Source: an uncultured Bacteroides sp. (GTDB taxonomy: Bacteria > Bacteroidota > Bacteroidia > Bacteroidales > Bacteroidaceae). From it: DNA of 64,000 nt. The DNA lies in NCBI GenBank assembly GCA_900546355.1, contig URCM01000001.1, positions 11,789 through 75,788 of the forward strand. Reading direction: 5' to 3'. A model generated the notes under the pieces. It searched no databases. It worked only from the letters and a program-made list of their open reading frames with translations, and was not told where the DNA came from. Made by a program: the position numbers and the translations under genes. Below, one piece after another: positions 32,959-42,115 of this stretch (within the stretch, counting starts at the first letter, position 1; every line of letters starts with the position of its first letter).

Positions 32959-34065
32959 ATGGAAGAAAAACTGATTACGGTGACATCGCCGTTGATGCCA
33001 TCCTTAGATGAACTGAATGTCTATCTGCAGGACATTTGGAAACGGAAGTGGATAACCAATAACGGGCATTACCACCAGGAACTGGAGAAAGCCTTGTGCG
33101 GGTATTTAGGCGTTCCTTATGTTAGCTTATTCACCAACGGTACGCTTCCGCTGATAACCGCTTTGCAGGCAATGCGCATTACGGGAGAAGTGATTACCAC
33201 GCCTTACAGCTTTGTAGCAACCACTCACGCGTTATGGTGGAACGGCATCAAGCCGGTGTTTGTGGACATTGACCCGGTGACTTGTAATCTCGACCCCGAT
33301 AAGATAGAGGCTGCCATCACGCCGCGTACTACCGCCATTATGCCGGTGCATGTGTACGGCCAGCCTTGCGACACGAAGCGTATACAAGAGATTGCGGACA
33401 AATACGGATTGAAAGTCATCTATGATGCGGCGCATGCTTTTGGCGTGAAAGTGAACGGAGAAAGCATCCTGAATGCGGGGGATATGTCTACATTAAGCTT
33501 TCATGCCACGAAAGTATATAACACCGTTGAAGGAGGAGCCTTGATTATGCACGATGAACAGACCAAGAAACGCATTGATTACTTGAAGAACTTCGGCTTT
33601 GCCGGTGAGACTACGGTAGTTGCTCCCGGAATCAACAGCAAGATGGACGAGGTGCGTGCAGCATACGGTCTGATTAATTTGAAGCAGGTGGATGAGGCGA
33701 TTGCAGCCCGTCATCGTGTGGCGGACGCATACCGCAAGGCATTAAAGGATGTTCCGGGCATCCGGTGCTTGGAAGATATATCCGGAGTACAACATAACTA
33801 TGCTTATTTCCCGATATTCGTGGATGCGGAGCAATATGGCATGACACGCGACGAACTGTATTTCAAGATGAAAGAACACAATGTGTTGGGCAGACGTTAT
33901 TTCTATCCGCTGATAAGCACTTTCTCCACTTATCGGGGACTGGAATCGGCTGCGCCGGATAATTTGCCTGTAGCGACCAAGATTGCTGAGCAGGTGATTT
34001 GTCTGCCGATGTATTACGGGTTGACGGATGAGGATGTGGAACGGATTATAAAGTTGGTAGTGTGA
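32959..34065 (+). CDS. DegT/DnrJ/EryC1/StrS aminotransferase
   Basis: 368 residues. A PLP-dependent sugar aminotransferase fold: TNGTLPLITALQAM, YDAAHAFG and SFHATKVYNTVEGG with the PLP lysine K185. It transfers an amino group from glutamate to a keto sugar bound to a nucleotide, making an amino sugar such as an Fuc3N- or Qui4N-type residue; the exact sugar cannot be told. The neighbours include a GNAT that could acylate it. Starts 6 bases after the flippase stop. Confidence 0.85.
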   Translation: MEEKLITVTSPLMPSLDELNVYLQDIWKRKWITNNGHYHQELEKALCGYLGVPYVSLFTNGTLPLITALQAMRITGEVITTPYSFVATTHALWWNGIKPVFVDIDPVTCNLDPDKIEAAITPRTTAIMPVHVYGQPCDTKRIQEIADKYGLKVIYDAAHAFGVKVNGESILNAGDMSTLSFHATKVYNTVEGGALIMHDEQTKKRIDYLKNFGFAGETTVVAPGINSKMDEVRAAYGLINLKQVDEAIAARHRVADAYRKALKDVPGIRCLEDISGVQHNYAYFPIFVDAEQYGMTRDELYFKMKEHNVLGRRYFYPLISTFSTYRGLESAAPDNLPVATKIAEQVICLPMYYGLTDEDVERIIKLVV

Positions 34066-34066
34066 T

Positions 34067-35167
34067 ATGAGAAATTCTATTGGAAAACTTATTTATCATT
34101 GGTTTGTGCATAAATGGTATAGAATGAAAACTGTAAGGGGGGGGTGGATGCTTGCTCACTACTATTGGGAAGATTACAAGCACAAGAACACGTCTTTGTT
34201 GAAAATTGCTTCTGTCCATTTGAAGGGATGGAGTTATAATGATTGGTCAGTCCTTGGGATAACGGACATCAATAGGAAACATTATTTATCCACACGTGAT
34301 TATTGCTACTTGCATCCGTTTAATGGAAAATACAGTTTCTGGATAGACGATAAGTTGACGTTGAAATATCTCCTCAATGGAACAGAGGCGGGATGCTATA
34401 TGCCGGATTATTATTTCATGCTTGAGAACCACGGCATTGTTCCTTTGATGGATGTAGATGATAAATTTAAGGACAGGGGCATTGAAGGAATTGTGGCTCT
34501 GTTGGAGGAAAAGAATTTGTTGGCTTTTAAATTAATAAAGGCAGCAGGAGGCGTAGGTTTTTACAAAGCAGAGTATGATGGAAATAACTATTTTCTAAAT
34601 GGTGATAAATTGAATAGAAAAGAAATTCATGATAGAATCAGCGACATGGATGGTTATTTGGTAACTGAATATCTGCTGCCACACGCTGAATTTGCGAAAT
34701 TCTGCGATAAATCTGTGGGTAGCTTGAGATATGTGATAGGACGTAAGAGAAACGGTGAATTAGTTGAAATTTCTTCATATATGAAAATTGGTACCCAAAA
34801 GTCGAAGTTTGTGGATAATTATTGTCAAGGAGGGGTGCTGGCTGTCGTAAATAATGGCAACTATAAGGAAGGTAACATTTTTATTGAAGAATCATGCAAG
34901 AATTTGAAAATAGATGTTCATCCTGATAACGGTATGAAAATTCAGGGAAAAATACCTCATTGGGATAAGGTGATTGAAGCTACAAAGATTGTTGCTGACA
35001 CTCTGCCGCAATTGTCTTATTTGGGAATCGATTTTTGCATTACCAATGACAATCGCATTAAAATTATAGAGATAAACTCACATTCGTCATTGGATGCTAT
35101 ACAGGCCGGAGGTTCTATATTTGATTATTCAAGTGGATCTTTTTTCAAAGAACTATTAAACAGATAA
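34067..35167 (+). CDS. Sugar-transfer-associated ATP-grasp protein (TupA-like)
   Basis: 366 residues. After an N-terminal basic segment it reads FWIDDKLTLKYLLNG, LAFKLIKAAGGVGFYKA, YLVTEYLLPHAEFA, SLRYVIG and YLGIDFCITNDNRIKIIEINSHSSLDAIQ, the ATP-grasp blocks with the final E-x-N. This subfamily occurs in polysaccharide loci and is proposed to join an amino acid or acid to a sugar or glycan. Begins 1 base after the aminotransferase stop. Substrate unknown. Confidence 0.8.
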   Translation: MRNSIGKLIYHWFVHKWYRMKTVRGGWMLAHYYWEDYKHKNTSLLKIASVHLKGWSYNDWSVLGITDINRKHYLSTRDYCYLHPFNGKYSFWIDDKLTLKYLLNGTEAGCYMPDYYFMLENHGIVPLMDVDDKFKDRGIEGIVALLEEKNLLAFKLIKAAGGVGFYKAEYDGNNYFLNGDKLNRKEIHDRISDMDGYLVTEYLLPHAEFAKFCDKSVGSLRYVIGRKRNGELVEISSYMKIGTQKSKFVDNYCQGGVLAVVNNGNYKEGNIFIEESCKNLKIDVHPDNGMKIQGKIPHWDKVIEATKIVADTLPQLSYLGIDFCITNDNRIKIIEINSHSSLDAIQAGGSIFDYSSGSFFKELLNR

Positions 35168-35242
35168 TGGAATATTCCATGACCTTGGCTACAGTTAATA
35201 GAGCCAGATGAGAGAGATTGTTGTTTAAAATTAAAATATAGA

Positions 35243-36184
35243 ATGGAGCATTTTCCCTTTAATCCAACGCCAGTTACGAAACTACAGTATTTCTCAAAAA
35301 AATATGGCGTGAATATACACGTAAAACGCGATGATCTTTTTCCCTCAGCATTGGGAGGAAGTAAGGCTAGAATGTTACAATATATTCTTTATCCTTTGGT
35401 GAATAATGGAATAAGGACAGTGATAACAGCCGGTGGTCCATGCTCGAACTTTAATAGAGCTATTGCCTTACTTTGTGCTGAACATGGCCTTAAACTGAAG
35501 TTAATTTCTTATACTGACAATCCAGAGGAATATGAAACATCTTTAAATCATTATCTCGTATGTCTTACAGGCTGTGAATTGACGTTTTGTGCAAAAAAGG
35601 ATGTGCCGGAGACAATAGAGCAAGTAATAGAAAAGTCTGGCAACTTGACACAGTTTGTTTATGGAGGGGGTAAAACGTTGCAAGGATTTTATGCTTATTA
35701 TGAGGCTATAGCTGAACTTAGTCGTCAAGTTGACAAAGTAGATGACTTATTTATAGCATGTGGCACAGGAACAACTTTAACAGGAATTTGTGCAGGAATG
35801 CAAAAGTTTTTTCCAAATTCAGTGGTCCATGCCGTATCAGTAGCAAGAAATCAAGAACAAGAATATCCTGTCTTAAAAGAGAATATGGAACAACTTAATC
35901 GTTTTCTTGGGACTAATTATGATTTTTCAAACTTACAATTCTATGATCAGTTTATTTCTGGTGGATATGGAAAAACTTGCCCCGATTTGCTTGCAAGCAT
36001 TCGCGAATGTGTTTCTGAAGAAGGACTTGTTGTTGATCCGATATATGTAGGAAAGGCATTATATGGGATGTGTTCAATTTTAGCCAAAGAGGGGAACTTC
36101 GGTAAAAATGTGGTTTTTTGGAACACAGGGGGTGCTATTAATTTGTTATCGCAAAAAGATTTATTGGATATAAGAAGAAAATGA
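35243..36184 (+). CDS. PLP-dependent enzyme, ACC deaminase/D-cysteine desulfhydrase-like
   Basis: 313 residues. VKRDDLFPSALGGSKARML carries the PLP lysine (K41) in the fold-type II pattern of ACC deaminase/D-cysteine desulfhydrase, and ACGTGTTLTGICAGMQ is the phosphate-binding loop. The reaction here is unknown; in this context, making or racemising a small amino acid that decorates the polysaccharide is an inference. It overlaps the GNAT gene by 4 bases (ATGA). A 75-base gap separates it from the upstream ATP-grasp gene. Confidence 0.75.
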   Translation: MEHFPFNPTPVTKLQYFSKKYGVNIHVKRDDLFPSALGGSKARMLQYILYPLVNNGIRTVITAGGPCSNFNRAIALLCAEHGLKLKLISYTDNPEEYETSLNHYLVCLTGCELTFCAKKDVPETIEQVIEKSGNLTQFVYGGGKTLQGFYAYYEAIAELSRQVDKVDDLFIACGTGTTLTGICAGMQKFFPNSVVHAVSVARNQEQEYPVLKENMEQLNRFLGTNYDFSNLQFYDQFISGGYGKTCPDLLASIRECVSEEGLVVDPIYVGKALYGMCSILAKEGNFGKNVVFWNTGGAINLLSQKDLLDIRRK

Positions 36185-36627
36185 AATTTGTCAAGCTATC
36201 TAATTTAGATGAAGTGGCGCTTTATCATTATTTTCAGGAAATAGATAATGACTTTGAAATTCCATTATCTCAGAAAGTGGATATACATTTATATGCTGCT
36301 CGGTTATTGAAAAATGGCTATGTGCTTGCCGTGGTGGAAAATGAAAATATTTTATCCTTAATTGGTTTTTACTGCAACGATTTTAAACAGAAGAAAGGTT
36401 ATGTTTCCATTTTAAGCACAAAGAAAGAACAGCGTGGAAAAGGATATGCCAAAACGCTTGTGCGAGAGATGATAAAAGTCTGTCAACAAGAGGGAATGTC
36501 TAATGTTTATGTAGATACGGTTAACCCCCAAGCCGCTACATTATATAAATCTATTGGTTTTGTAGAACTGTATAGGGAAAAAATAAACGGTCTAGAGAAG
36601 ATTATATTTAAATATAATATTGTTTAA
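36181..36627 (+). CDS. GNAT family acetyltransferase
   Basis: 148 residues. VSILSTKKEQRGKGYAKTLVREM is motif A (the R/Q-x-x-G-x-G/A acetyl-CoA loop), and AATLYKSIGFVELYREKI is motif B. The start overlaps the upstream PLP enzyme stop. It probably acylates an amine made by neighbouring enzymes, either an amino sugar or an amino acid. Substrate unknown. Confidence 0.75.
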   Translation: MKFVKLSNLDEVALYHYFQEIDNDFEIPLSQKVDIHLYAARLLKNGYVLAVVENENILSLIGFYCNDFKQKKGYVSILSTKKEQRGKGYAKTLVREMIKVCQQEGMSNVYVDTVNPQAATLYKSIGFVELYREKINGLEKIIFKYNIV

Positions 36628-36628
36628 T

Positions 36629-37591
36629 ATGCGCTTTATCGTAACTGCGATTGGCTCATTTTCAGCCGATTGTGTGATTAGAAAATTAAAACAATCCGGT
36701 CATTATATTGTTGGTTGCGATATATATGAGGGTTGTTGGCATGCTGTGAGTCGGATATGCGACTCCTTTTATAAGGCACCGTATGCGATAGAAGAGCGGG
36801 CTTATGTGGATTTCCTACTAGATGTCTCCTATAAAGAAAAAATAAATCATATCATCCCCTTAACAGACTTGGAGGTTGATGTGTTGAACAAATATAGGAA
36901 AGAATTTGATAGCGCAGGGATTGTTTTGTCTATACAGCCCCCTGACTGTTTGGCCGTTGCTCGTAACAAGGAGCGTCTCTGCAAATTATTCGAGAACGAT
37001 GTTTTGGTACATGTCCCCAAAACTGTGCGCTTAGAGAACTGGTCAAACTGTTCTGGACTAGCATTTCCATTGATTGCCAAGCCTGTAAACGGACGTAGTA
37101 GCGAGGGTTTGTTTAAGATTTTCACAGAAAATGAATTGATGATGCTATCCGGACAATCGAATTATATTGTTCAACAGATGATTAATGGCACGGTATTTAC
37201 GGTTGATTATGTAAGAGATCAAAAAGGAATGGATTTTGCAGTACCTAGAGAAGAACTTTTGAGAACAAAGAACGGTGCGGGTACAACAGTCCGTGTCGTG
37301 AACGATCAAATTTTATCAGATACCGTATCTTATATTGGAAGTAAATTAAACGTATGTGGTTGTGTAAACATGGAATTTGTTTTTGATTCAAAGAGCAATC
37401 TTTTTTTCTTAATTGACATAAATCCACGTTTTTCAGCAGGTGTAGCTTTTACTTGCATGGTCGGTTATGACATGGTGACCAGTCATATTCGTTGTTTCGA
37501 AGGCAAGTCGATTCTATCCCCAGTAATCTATAAGGAACAAATTATTACCAAAAGATATATTGAGGAAGTGTTGTGGACACAGACTTGTTGA
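36629..37591 (+). CDS. ATP-grasp ligase, carbamoyl-phosphate-synthase/PylC-like
   Basis: 320 residues from the ATG at 36629, one base after the GNAT stop. It begins with a Rossmann-like MRFIVTAIGSFSADCVIRKLKQSGHYIVGCD, then IIPLTDLEVDVLNK and VARNKERLCKLFEND, FPLIAKPVNGRSSEGLF, YIVQQMING, VNMEFVFD and FFLIDINPRFSAG, the complete ATP-grasp set. Such ligases join carboxyl and amino groups. With the upstream PLP enzyme and GNAT, it forms a compact cassette for an amino-acid-type substituent. Start ambiguous by 3 codons (TTG at 36620). Confidence 0.8.
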   Translation: MRFIVTAIGSFSADCVIRKLKQSGHYIVGCDIYEGCWHAVSRICDSFYKAPYAIEERAYVDFLLDVSYKEKINHIIPLTDLEVDVLNKYRKEFDSAGIVLSIQPPDCLAVARNKERLCKLFENDVLVHVPKTVRLENWSNCSGLAFPLIAKPVNGRSSEGLFKIFTENELMMLSGQSNYIVQQMINGTVFTVDYVRDQKGMDFAVPREELLRTKNGAGTTVRVVNDQILSDTVSYIGSKLNVCGCVNMEFVFDSKSNLFFLIDINPRFSAGVAFTCMVGYDMVTSHIRCFEGKSILSPVIYKEQIITKRYIEEVLWTQTC

Positions 37592-37623
37592 TAAATCAAT
37601 TGAAGAAAATAAACAAGGTGAAA

Positions 37624-38562
37624 ATGGAAAAGGAGATAAAAGAACAAATTTCCCCGCTTGTAAGTGTATGTTGTACGACATATAATCATGCGCCTTTCAT
37701 TCGTCAATGTTTGGATGGATTTGTAATGCAAAAGACATCTTTTTCTTTTGAAGTACTGATTCATGATGATGCATCAACGGATGGTACACAAGATATTATT
37801 CAAGAATATGCCATTCGTTATCCTGATATCATTAAACCGATATATCAAGCTGAAAATCAGTATTCAAAAGGTGTTAAGATATGTCTGACTTATATATACC
37901 CCCGAGTTAAAGGCAAATACATTGCTCTTTGTGAAGGCGACGATTATTGGACAGACCCGTATAAGCTCCAGAAGCAAGTGGATTTTTTGGAAAGTCATCC
38001 TGATTATGTGATGTGCTCACATAATGTGGACATTTATTTTCAAAAAAAAAACTTATATATTCGTGCGATAAAAGGAATTCCTGGTCAAGGCATTATATAT
38101 GATTTGGATTATCTGATACAAGATAAAACTTATTGCACATTTACGCAGTCTGTGATGTATCGCCGTGATGCTTTAGACTTAAAACAATTCAGATTGTATA
38201 AAGTTACACAAGATAATGTGTTATTCTTTCATCTGTTAAAAAGCGGAAAAGGATATTGTATGCCTGATGTGATGGCAGTTTACAGAAAGCATTCAGGTGG
38301 TGTTTGGTCTGGCTCTGATTTAGAAAAGCAAGTTTTAATGACACTTAATCAAAGAATTGCAATTTATGAGGTGGAAAAGTCAGAAGAGTCGGCTCGGTAT
38401 TTATTATTAGGATTTGACAAAACAGGCCGTAAAGGAATGCAAACACAAAAAAGAAGATATTGGTATGCTTTTCGGTTGCTATGTCATCATTATGGCTATA
38501 TGCGTATGACATTGAGCATATTTCATAAGTTTATTTTTGGAAAAATCAAAATTTTGCTATGA
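37624..38562 (+). CDS. Glycosyltransferase family 2
   Basis: 312 residues from the ATG at 37624; the ORF could begin at 37573 but that overlaps the upstream gene. PLVSVCCTTYNHAPFIRQCLDGF, FEVLIHDDASTDGTQDIIQ and ALCEGDDYWTDPYKLQ carry the GT2 GT-A fold and its acidic residues (D-D and ExDDYW). It adds one sugar from a nucleotide donor to a lipid-linked intermediate at the cytoplasmic face. Specificity unknown. Confidence 0.85.
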   Translation: MEKEIKEQISPLVSVCCTTYNHAPFIRQCLDGFVMQKTSFSFEVLIHDDASTDGTQDIIQEYAIRYPDIIKPIYQAENQYSKGVKICLTYIYPRVKGKYIALCEGDDYWTDPYKLQKQVDFLESHPDYVMCSHNVDIYFQKKNLYIRAIKGIPGQGIIYDLDYLIQDKTYCTFTQSVMYRRDALDLKQFRLYKVTQDNVLFFHLLKSGKGYCMPDVMAVYRKHSGGVWSGSDLEKQVLMTLNQRIAIYEVEKSEESARYLLLGFDKTGRKGMQTQKRRYWYAFRLLCHHYGYMRMTLSIFHKFIFGKIKILL

Positions 38563-39491
38563 ATAAAATTCCCATTGTATTTGCTTTTGACAACAATCTG
38601 ATTTTGCCAGCATGTGTCAGCATATCATCTTTGTTGATGAATGCTTATAAAGATACATTTTATGATATTTTCATATTGCACCCCCAAATAGATTTCGACG
38701 GAAGAGACAAATTGGATGAACTGTGCAAATACTTTCCTCATTGTCAAGTGAGGTATATAGCAATTGGTAATGAATTTAATAATGCTTTGGAAATAAGAGG
38801 TATTACTCAGCCTACTTATTATCGTTTATTAATACCGGAATTAATACATGAGTACAAAAAAGTAATTTATGCCGATGTTGATATCATATTTCAAATGGAT
38901 TTGTCTGAAGTGTATGCAATAAATTTGGATGGATTTTATTTAGCTGCTTGCCAAGATTGGGGGATAATGTTTTCAGAAAAAAAACATGTGAAGGAAGTAA
39001 CCGGATTGCCGACTTCACTTTATTTCAGTGCTGGTTTCATTATGCTTAACAATGAATTATTGTTAAAAGACAAATTGGTTGATTCTTTTAAAAAGTTAAG
39101 TACACAAAATTGGATTTATCAAGACCAAGACATATTAAATACTGTTTGTAAGGAAAAAATTTACACACTTCCTTGTTATTACAATATGATGGTCAGTTCA
39201 TTCCATTTTTTAATTAATACTCCTGAATATTTAAAATCAATATGTCCAAATATAAAGATTGGACGCTTATATAAAAATTGCAATTTCCATTACAACGGTT
39301 CCAAACCTTGGAATGGATATTGCATAAACTTTGATATTTGGTGGGAGTATTATCGGAAATCACCTTTTTTTGATGAGAAATTCTATTTTGATTTTTTTGT
39401 GAAAAAATCAAATGAGCAAGATAGATTTTCTTTGTGGAAACGTATCAAGTTGTTGGTGCGCTATTTTGTATATGGGCAGATTAAAGATTAG
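38559..39491 (+). CDS. Glycosyltransferase family 8
   Basis: 310 residues. IPIVFAFDNNLILPACVSISSLL and KVIYADVDIIFQMDLSEVY (the DxD motif) are typical of GT8, as are YFSAGFIMLNNELL and DQDILNTVC. GT8 enzymes usually transfer galactose or glucose with retention. It overlaps the previous gene by 4 bases. Specificity unknown. Confidence 0.85.
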   Translation: MNKIPIVFAFDNNLILPACVSISSLLMNAYKDTFYDIFILHPQIDFDGRDKLDELCKYFPHCQVRYIAIGNEFNNALEIRGITQPTYYRLLIPELIHEYKKVIYADVDIIFQMDLSEVYAINLDGFYLAACQDWGIMFSEKKHVKEVTGLPTSLYFSAGFIMLNNELLLKDKLVDSFKKLSTQNWIYQDQDILNTVCKEKIYTLPCYYNMMVSSFHFLINTPEYLKSICPNIKIGRLYKNCNFHYNGSKPWNGYCINFDIWWEYYRKSPFFDEKFYFDFFVKKSNEQDRFSLWKRIKLLVRYFVYGQIKD

Positions 39492-39518
39492 GAATCTTAT
39501 GCATTAAAATATATAGTC

Positions 39519-40442
39519 ATGTCTTTTAAAAAGCAGATAAAACAATTTGTTCCCGATAAGTTATGGACACAAGTCCGCAAGCAACTCATTCTGCGTGAGC
39601 AGAAACGGGTTGGCAAGATATGTGATAAGCTAATCGGCGATTATTATGCCGGCAAATTGGTTCATTTCCCCATTCATCCTAAAAAACAGTTTGCGAATGA
39701 ACGTATCATTTGGCAATATTGGGGACAAGGATTTGACGATATGCCTGAAATCGTCCGCATTTGTTTAAAATCAGTGGAATGTCATAAAGGAGATTATCAA
39801 TTGGTAAGGATTACTGATTCTGATTTGGCAGACTATGTAGATTTTCCAGAAGAAATTTATCAAAAACGTACGGCATTCTCGAAAGCTCATTTTTCAGATT
39901 TACTTCGATGCGTTTTATTGTCAACGTATGGTGGAGTGTGGTTGGATGCAACGTTATTGTTAACCGGACCGCTTCCCGAAAAATATTTCACGCAGGGATT
40001 TTTTATGTTTCAACGGGATGACAAAGAAACGCATCAGATAAATTGGGAAAAAAATTTTGTCCATTATTGGGGGTGGTACAAAGGTTTTAAAGTGAAAGTA
40101 TTTAATAGCTTGATATACAGCGAACGTGGTAATCAGGTCATTATGAGCTTATGTGATATGCTTTATAATTTTTGGCTAAAAGAACAGTCTCTACCGCATT
40201 ATTTCTTTTTTCAAATTCTATTCAATGAACTTATGGAGAAATACCCTCAATTGAATTGTCCAATCGTAAACGACTGTCTGCCGCATTATGCCACACAAAC
40301 GATATTGGATAATTTCTTGTCTATCTCGTTTCATGACGCTCTTGAGTTAAGTACAGTGCATAAAGCGAGTTATAAGATGAACGAAGCAGACATTGCGCAG
40401 TTGAAAAAGCTTTTAATAGAAGAAGGGAAATATCCATATTAA
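39519..40442 (+). CDS. Capsular polysaccharide synthesis protein (Caps_synth, GT32-like)
   Basis: 307 residues. IWQYWGQGFDDMPEIVRIC, FSDLLRCVLLSTYGGVWLDATLLL (the DxA-type donor-binding site of the Caps_synth/GT32 group) mark the family. It probably transfers a hexose. It overlaps the next gene by one base (TAATG). Specificity unknown. Confidence 0.8.
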   Translation: MSFKKQIKQFVPDKLWTQVRKQLILREQKRVGKICDKLIGDYYAGKLVHFPIHPKKQFANERIIWQYWGQGFDDMPEIVRICLKSVECHKGDYQLVRITDSDLADYVDFPEEIYQKRTAFSKAHFSDLLRCVLLSTYGGVWLDATLLLTGPLPEKYFTQGFFMFQRDDKETHQINWEKNFVHYWGWYKGFKVKVFNSLIYSERGNQVIMSLCDMLYNFWLKEQSLPHYFFFQILFNELMEKYPQLNCPIVNDCLPHYATQTILDNFLSISFHDALELSTVHKASYKMNEADIAQLKKLLIEEGKYPY

Positions 40443-41308
40443 TGACGATGAAACACGCTTATCTGATTATTGCTCATCATGAACCGGAAATACTGCAATT
40501 GTTGATTTCGGCATTGGATGACGAGCGTAACGATATTTATGTGCATATAGATAAAAAAGCTCCGTTTGACGGGGGAGAGTTGTACGTTCAAAAAAGCCGA
40601 TTGGTTTTGTTGGATAACCGAAGGGATGCCCGATGGGGGGATTTTAGCTTGGTGGAAGTGGAAATCGCGTTATTTAAAGAAGCGTATAAACAGGGCCCGT
40701 ATGCTTATTATCATTTGTTATCTGGAGTAGACCTTCCTTTGCGGTCGCAAGATTATATTCACGCTTATTGTGCCGCACACGCCGGAACTGAATTTATCGG
40801 TTTCGCACAGAATGTAACGGAAAAAGAACTTCGTTGGCGTAGCCAACATTATTTTCTGTTTGCAAGGGAATTTAACACTTCTTGTTGTTGGAAACGGGCT
40901 TTACGTTGTTTGTTTGTGAAAATGCAAGATATAATCGGATATCGACGCATTCGGATGGAAGTGAAAAAAGGCGCGCAATGGTGTAGCGTGACGCATGATT
41001 TTGCAGGGTATTTGTTGTTGCATGAAAAAGAGATACATAAATATTTTCATCACACTTACTGTCCGGATGAATTGTTCATACAGACCTTATGTTGGAATTC
41101 TGATTTTAGAAGACGTGTGCATTCATTAACCGATGAATTCGAAGGTTGTAAAAGATATATCAAATGGGTGAACGGTGAATTATTGCCATTCACTTGTGAA
41201 GATATAAACGACATGCAAAATTCAGCCCGCTGGTTTGCTCGAAAATTCAATAGTAACAATCAAGATATTATGAAACATATCATTATCACCCAACAAGATA
41301 TGAAATGA
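40442..41308 (+). CDS. GT14-like beta-1,6-N-acetylglucosaminyltransferase
   Basis: 288 residues. AYLIIAHHEPEILQLLISALDD, VHIDKKAP, WGDFSLVEVEIALFKEA and YYHLLSGVDLPLRSQD are the blocks of the core-2/I-branching GT14 family. It could make a branch in the repeat unit. It starts at 40442 (TAATG overlap) and overlaps the next gene by 4 bases. Confidence 0.8.
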   Translation: MTMKHAYLIIAHHEPEILQLLISALDDERNDIYVHIDKKAPFDGGELYVQKSRLVLLDNRRDARWGDFSLVEVEIALFKEAYKQGPYAYYHLLSGVDLPLRSQDYIHAYCAAHAGTEFIGFAQNVTEKELRWRSQHYFLFAREFNTSCCWKRALRCLFVKMQDIIGYRRIRMEVKKGAQWCSVTHDFAGYLLLHEKEIHKYFHHTYCPDELFIQTLCWNSDFRRRVHSLTDEFEGCKRYIKWVNGELLPFTCEDINDMQNSARWFARKFNSNNQDIMKHIIITQQDMK

Positions 41309-42051
41309 ATACTTATATAATTAATTTAAAAGAATCAACAGAACGGAAACGATACATGGAATCTCTCTTGAAACCCTATGAAGATTTCTTGAATATTCGT
41401 TTTATAGAAGCTGTAAATGGAAAAAACTTTTCCGAAGAACAGATAAAAACGATTTGGAATCAGACGGGGACTTTTCAGATTTATGGCAGGTTCATGCGAA
41501 ATACGGAAATAGGATGTGCATTGTCGCACCGGAAATGTTGTGAGGAATTATTAGAAAGCGATGAGAAGGTAGCTTTAGTTGTAGAAGATGATTTGGTGTG
41601 GCAAGAGGCAAACGTAAAAAAAGTACTTTCTGTAGTGGAAAAATTCTTGTATACAGAAAAACCTGCTATCGTTCTTCTCTCCGGTGATTATTGGTTTATT
41701 CAAAAAACAAAATTTGAGAGCATTGTTTTAGCAACTGTTTGTGAAGCTGTTTGTACACAAGCCTATTTGATTAATAAAAACGCTGCAAAAAAAATAGTTG
41801 CTATGGAACGGAAATATTTAGCTGACGATTGGTATCATATAAGGAAACAGGGGATAGACCTGTATGGGGTATATCCGCATATTGCTGACCAGAACCGGAA
41901 AGATTTTCAAACAATCATATCTACGACATACGAAGGCACAATCCGTAAAAACTTATCTTTAGGGAATAGGGTTCATTCTTATTATCGGGCAATCGTGAAA
42001 CGGATATTAGCCAATACTGGACATAAAGAAAGAAAAAATTTCTTAGAATAA
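41305..42051 (+). CDS. Glycosyltransferase family 25
   Basis: 248 residues. MNTYIINLKESTERKRYMESLL, EIGCALSHRKCCEELLES and VALVVEDDLVW carry the GT25 blocks with the EDD metal site. GT25 enzymes usually add galactose or glucose to lipooligosaccharide or capsule. Specificity unknown. It overlaps the GT14 gene by 4 bases. Confidence 0.85.
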   Translation: MNTYIINLKESTERKRYMESLLKPYEDFLNIRFIEAVNGKNFSEEQIKTIWNQTGTFQIYGRFMRNTEIGCALSHRKCCEELLESDEKVALVVEDDLVWQEANVKKVLSVVEKFLYTEKPAIVLLSGDYWFIQKTKFESIVLATVCEAVCTQAYLINKNAAKKIVAMERKYLADDWYHIRKQGIDLYGVYPHIADQNRKDFQTIISTTYEGTIRKNLSLGNRVHSYYRAIVKRILANTGHKERKNFLE

Positions 42052-42115
42052 GCATGCTGTGATGCGGAAAACCGAGAAGTGAAGTCATGATATAAATGTT
42101 ATAAATCCTGTAGTT

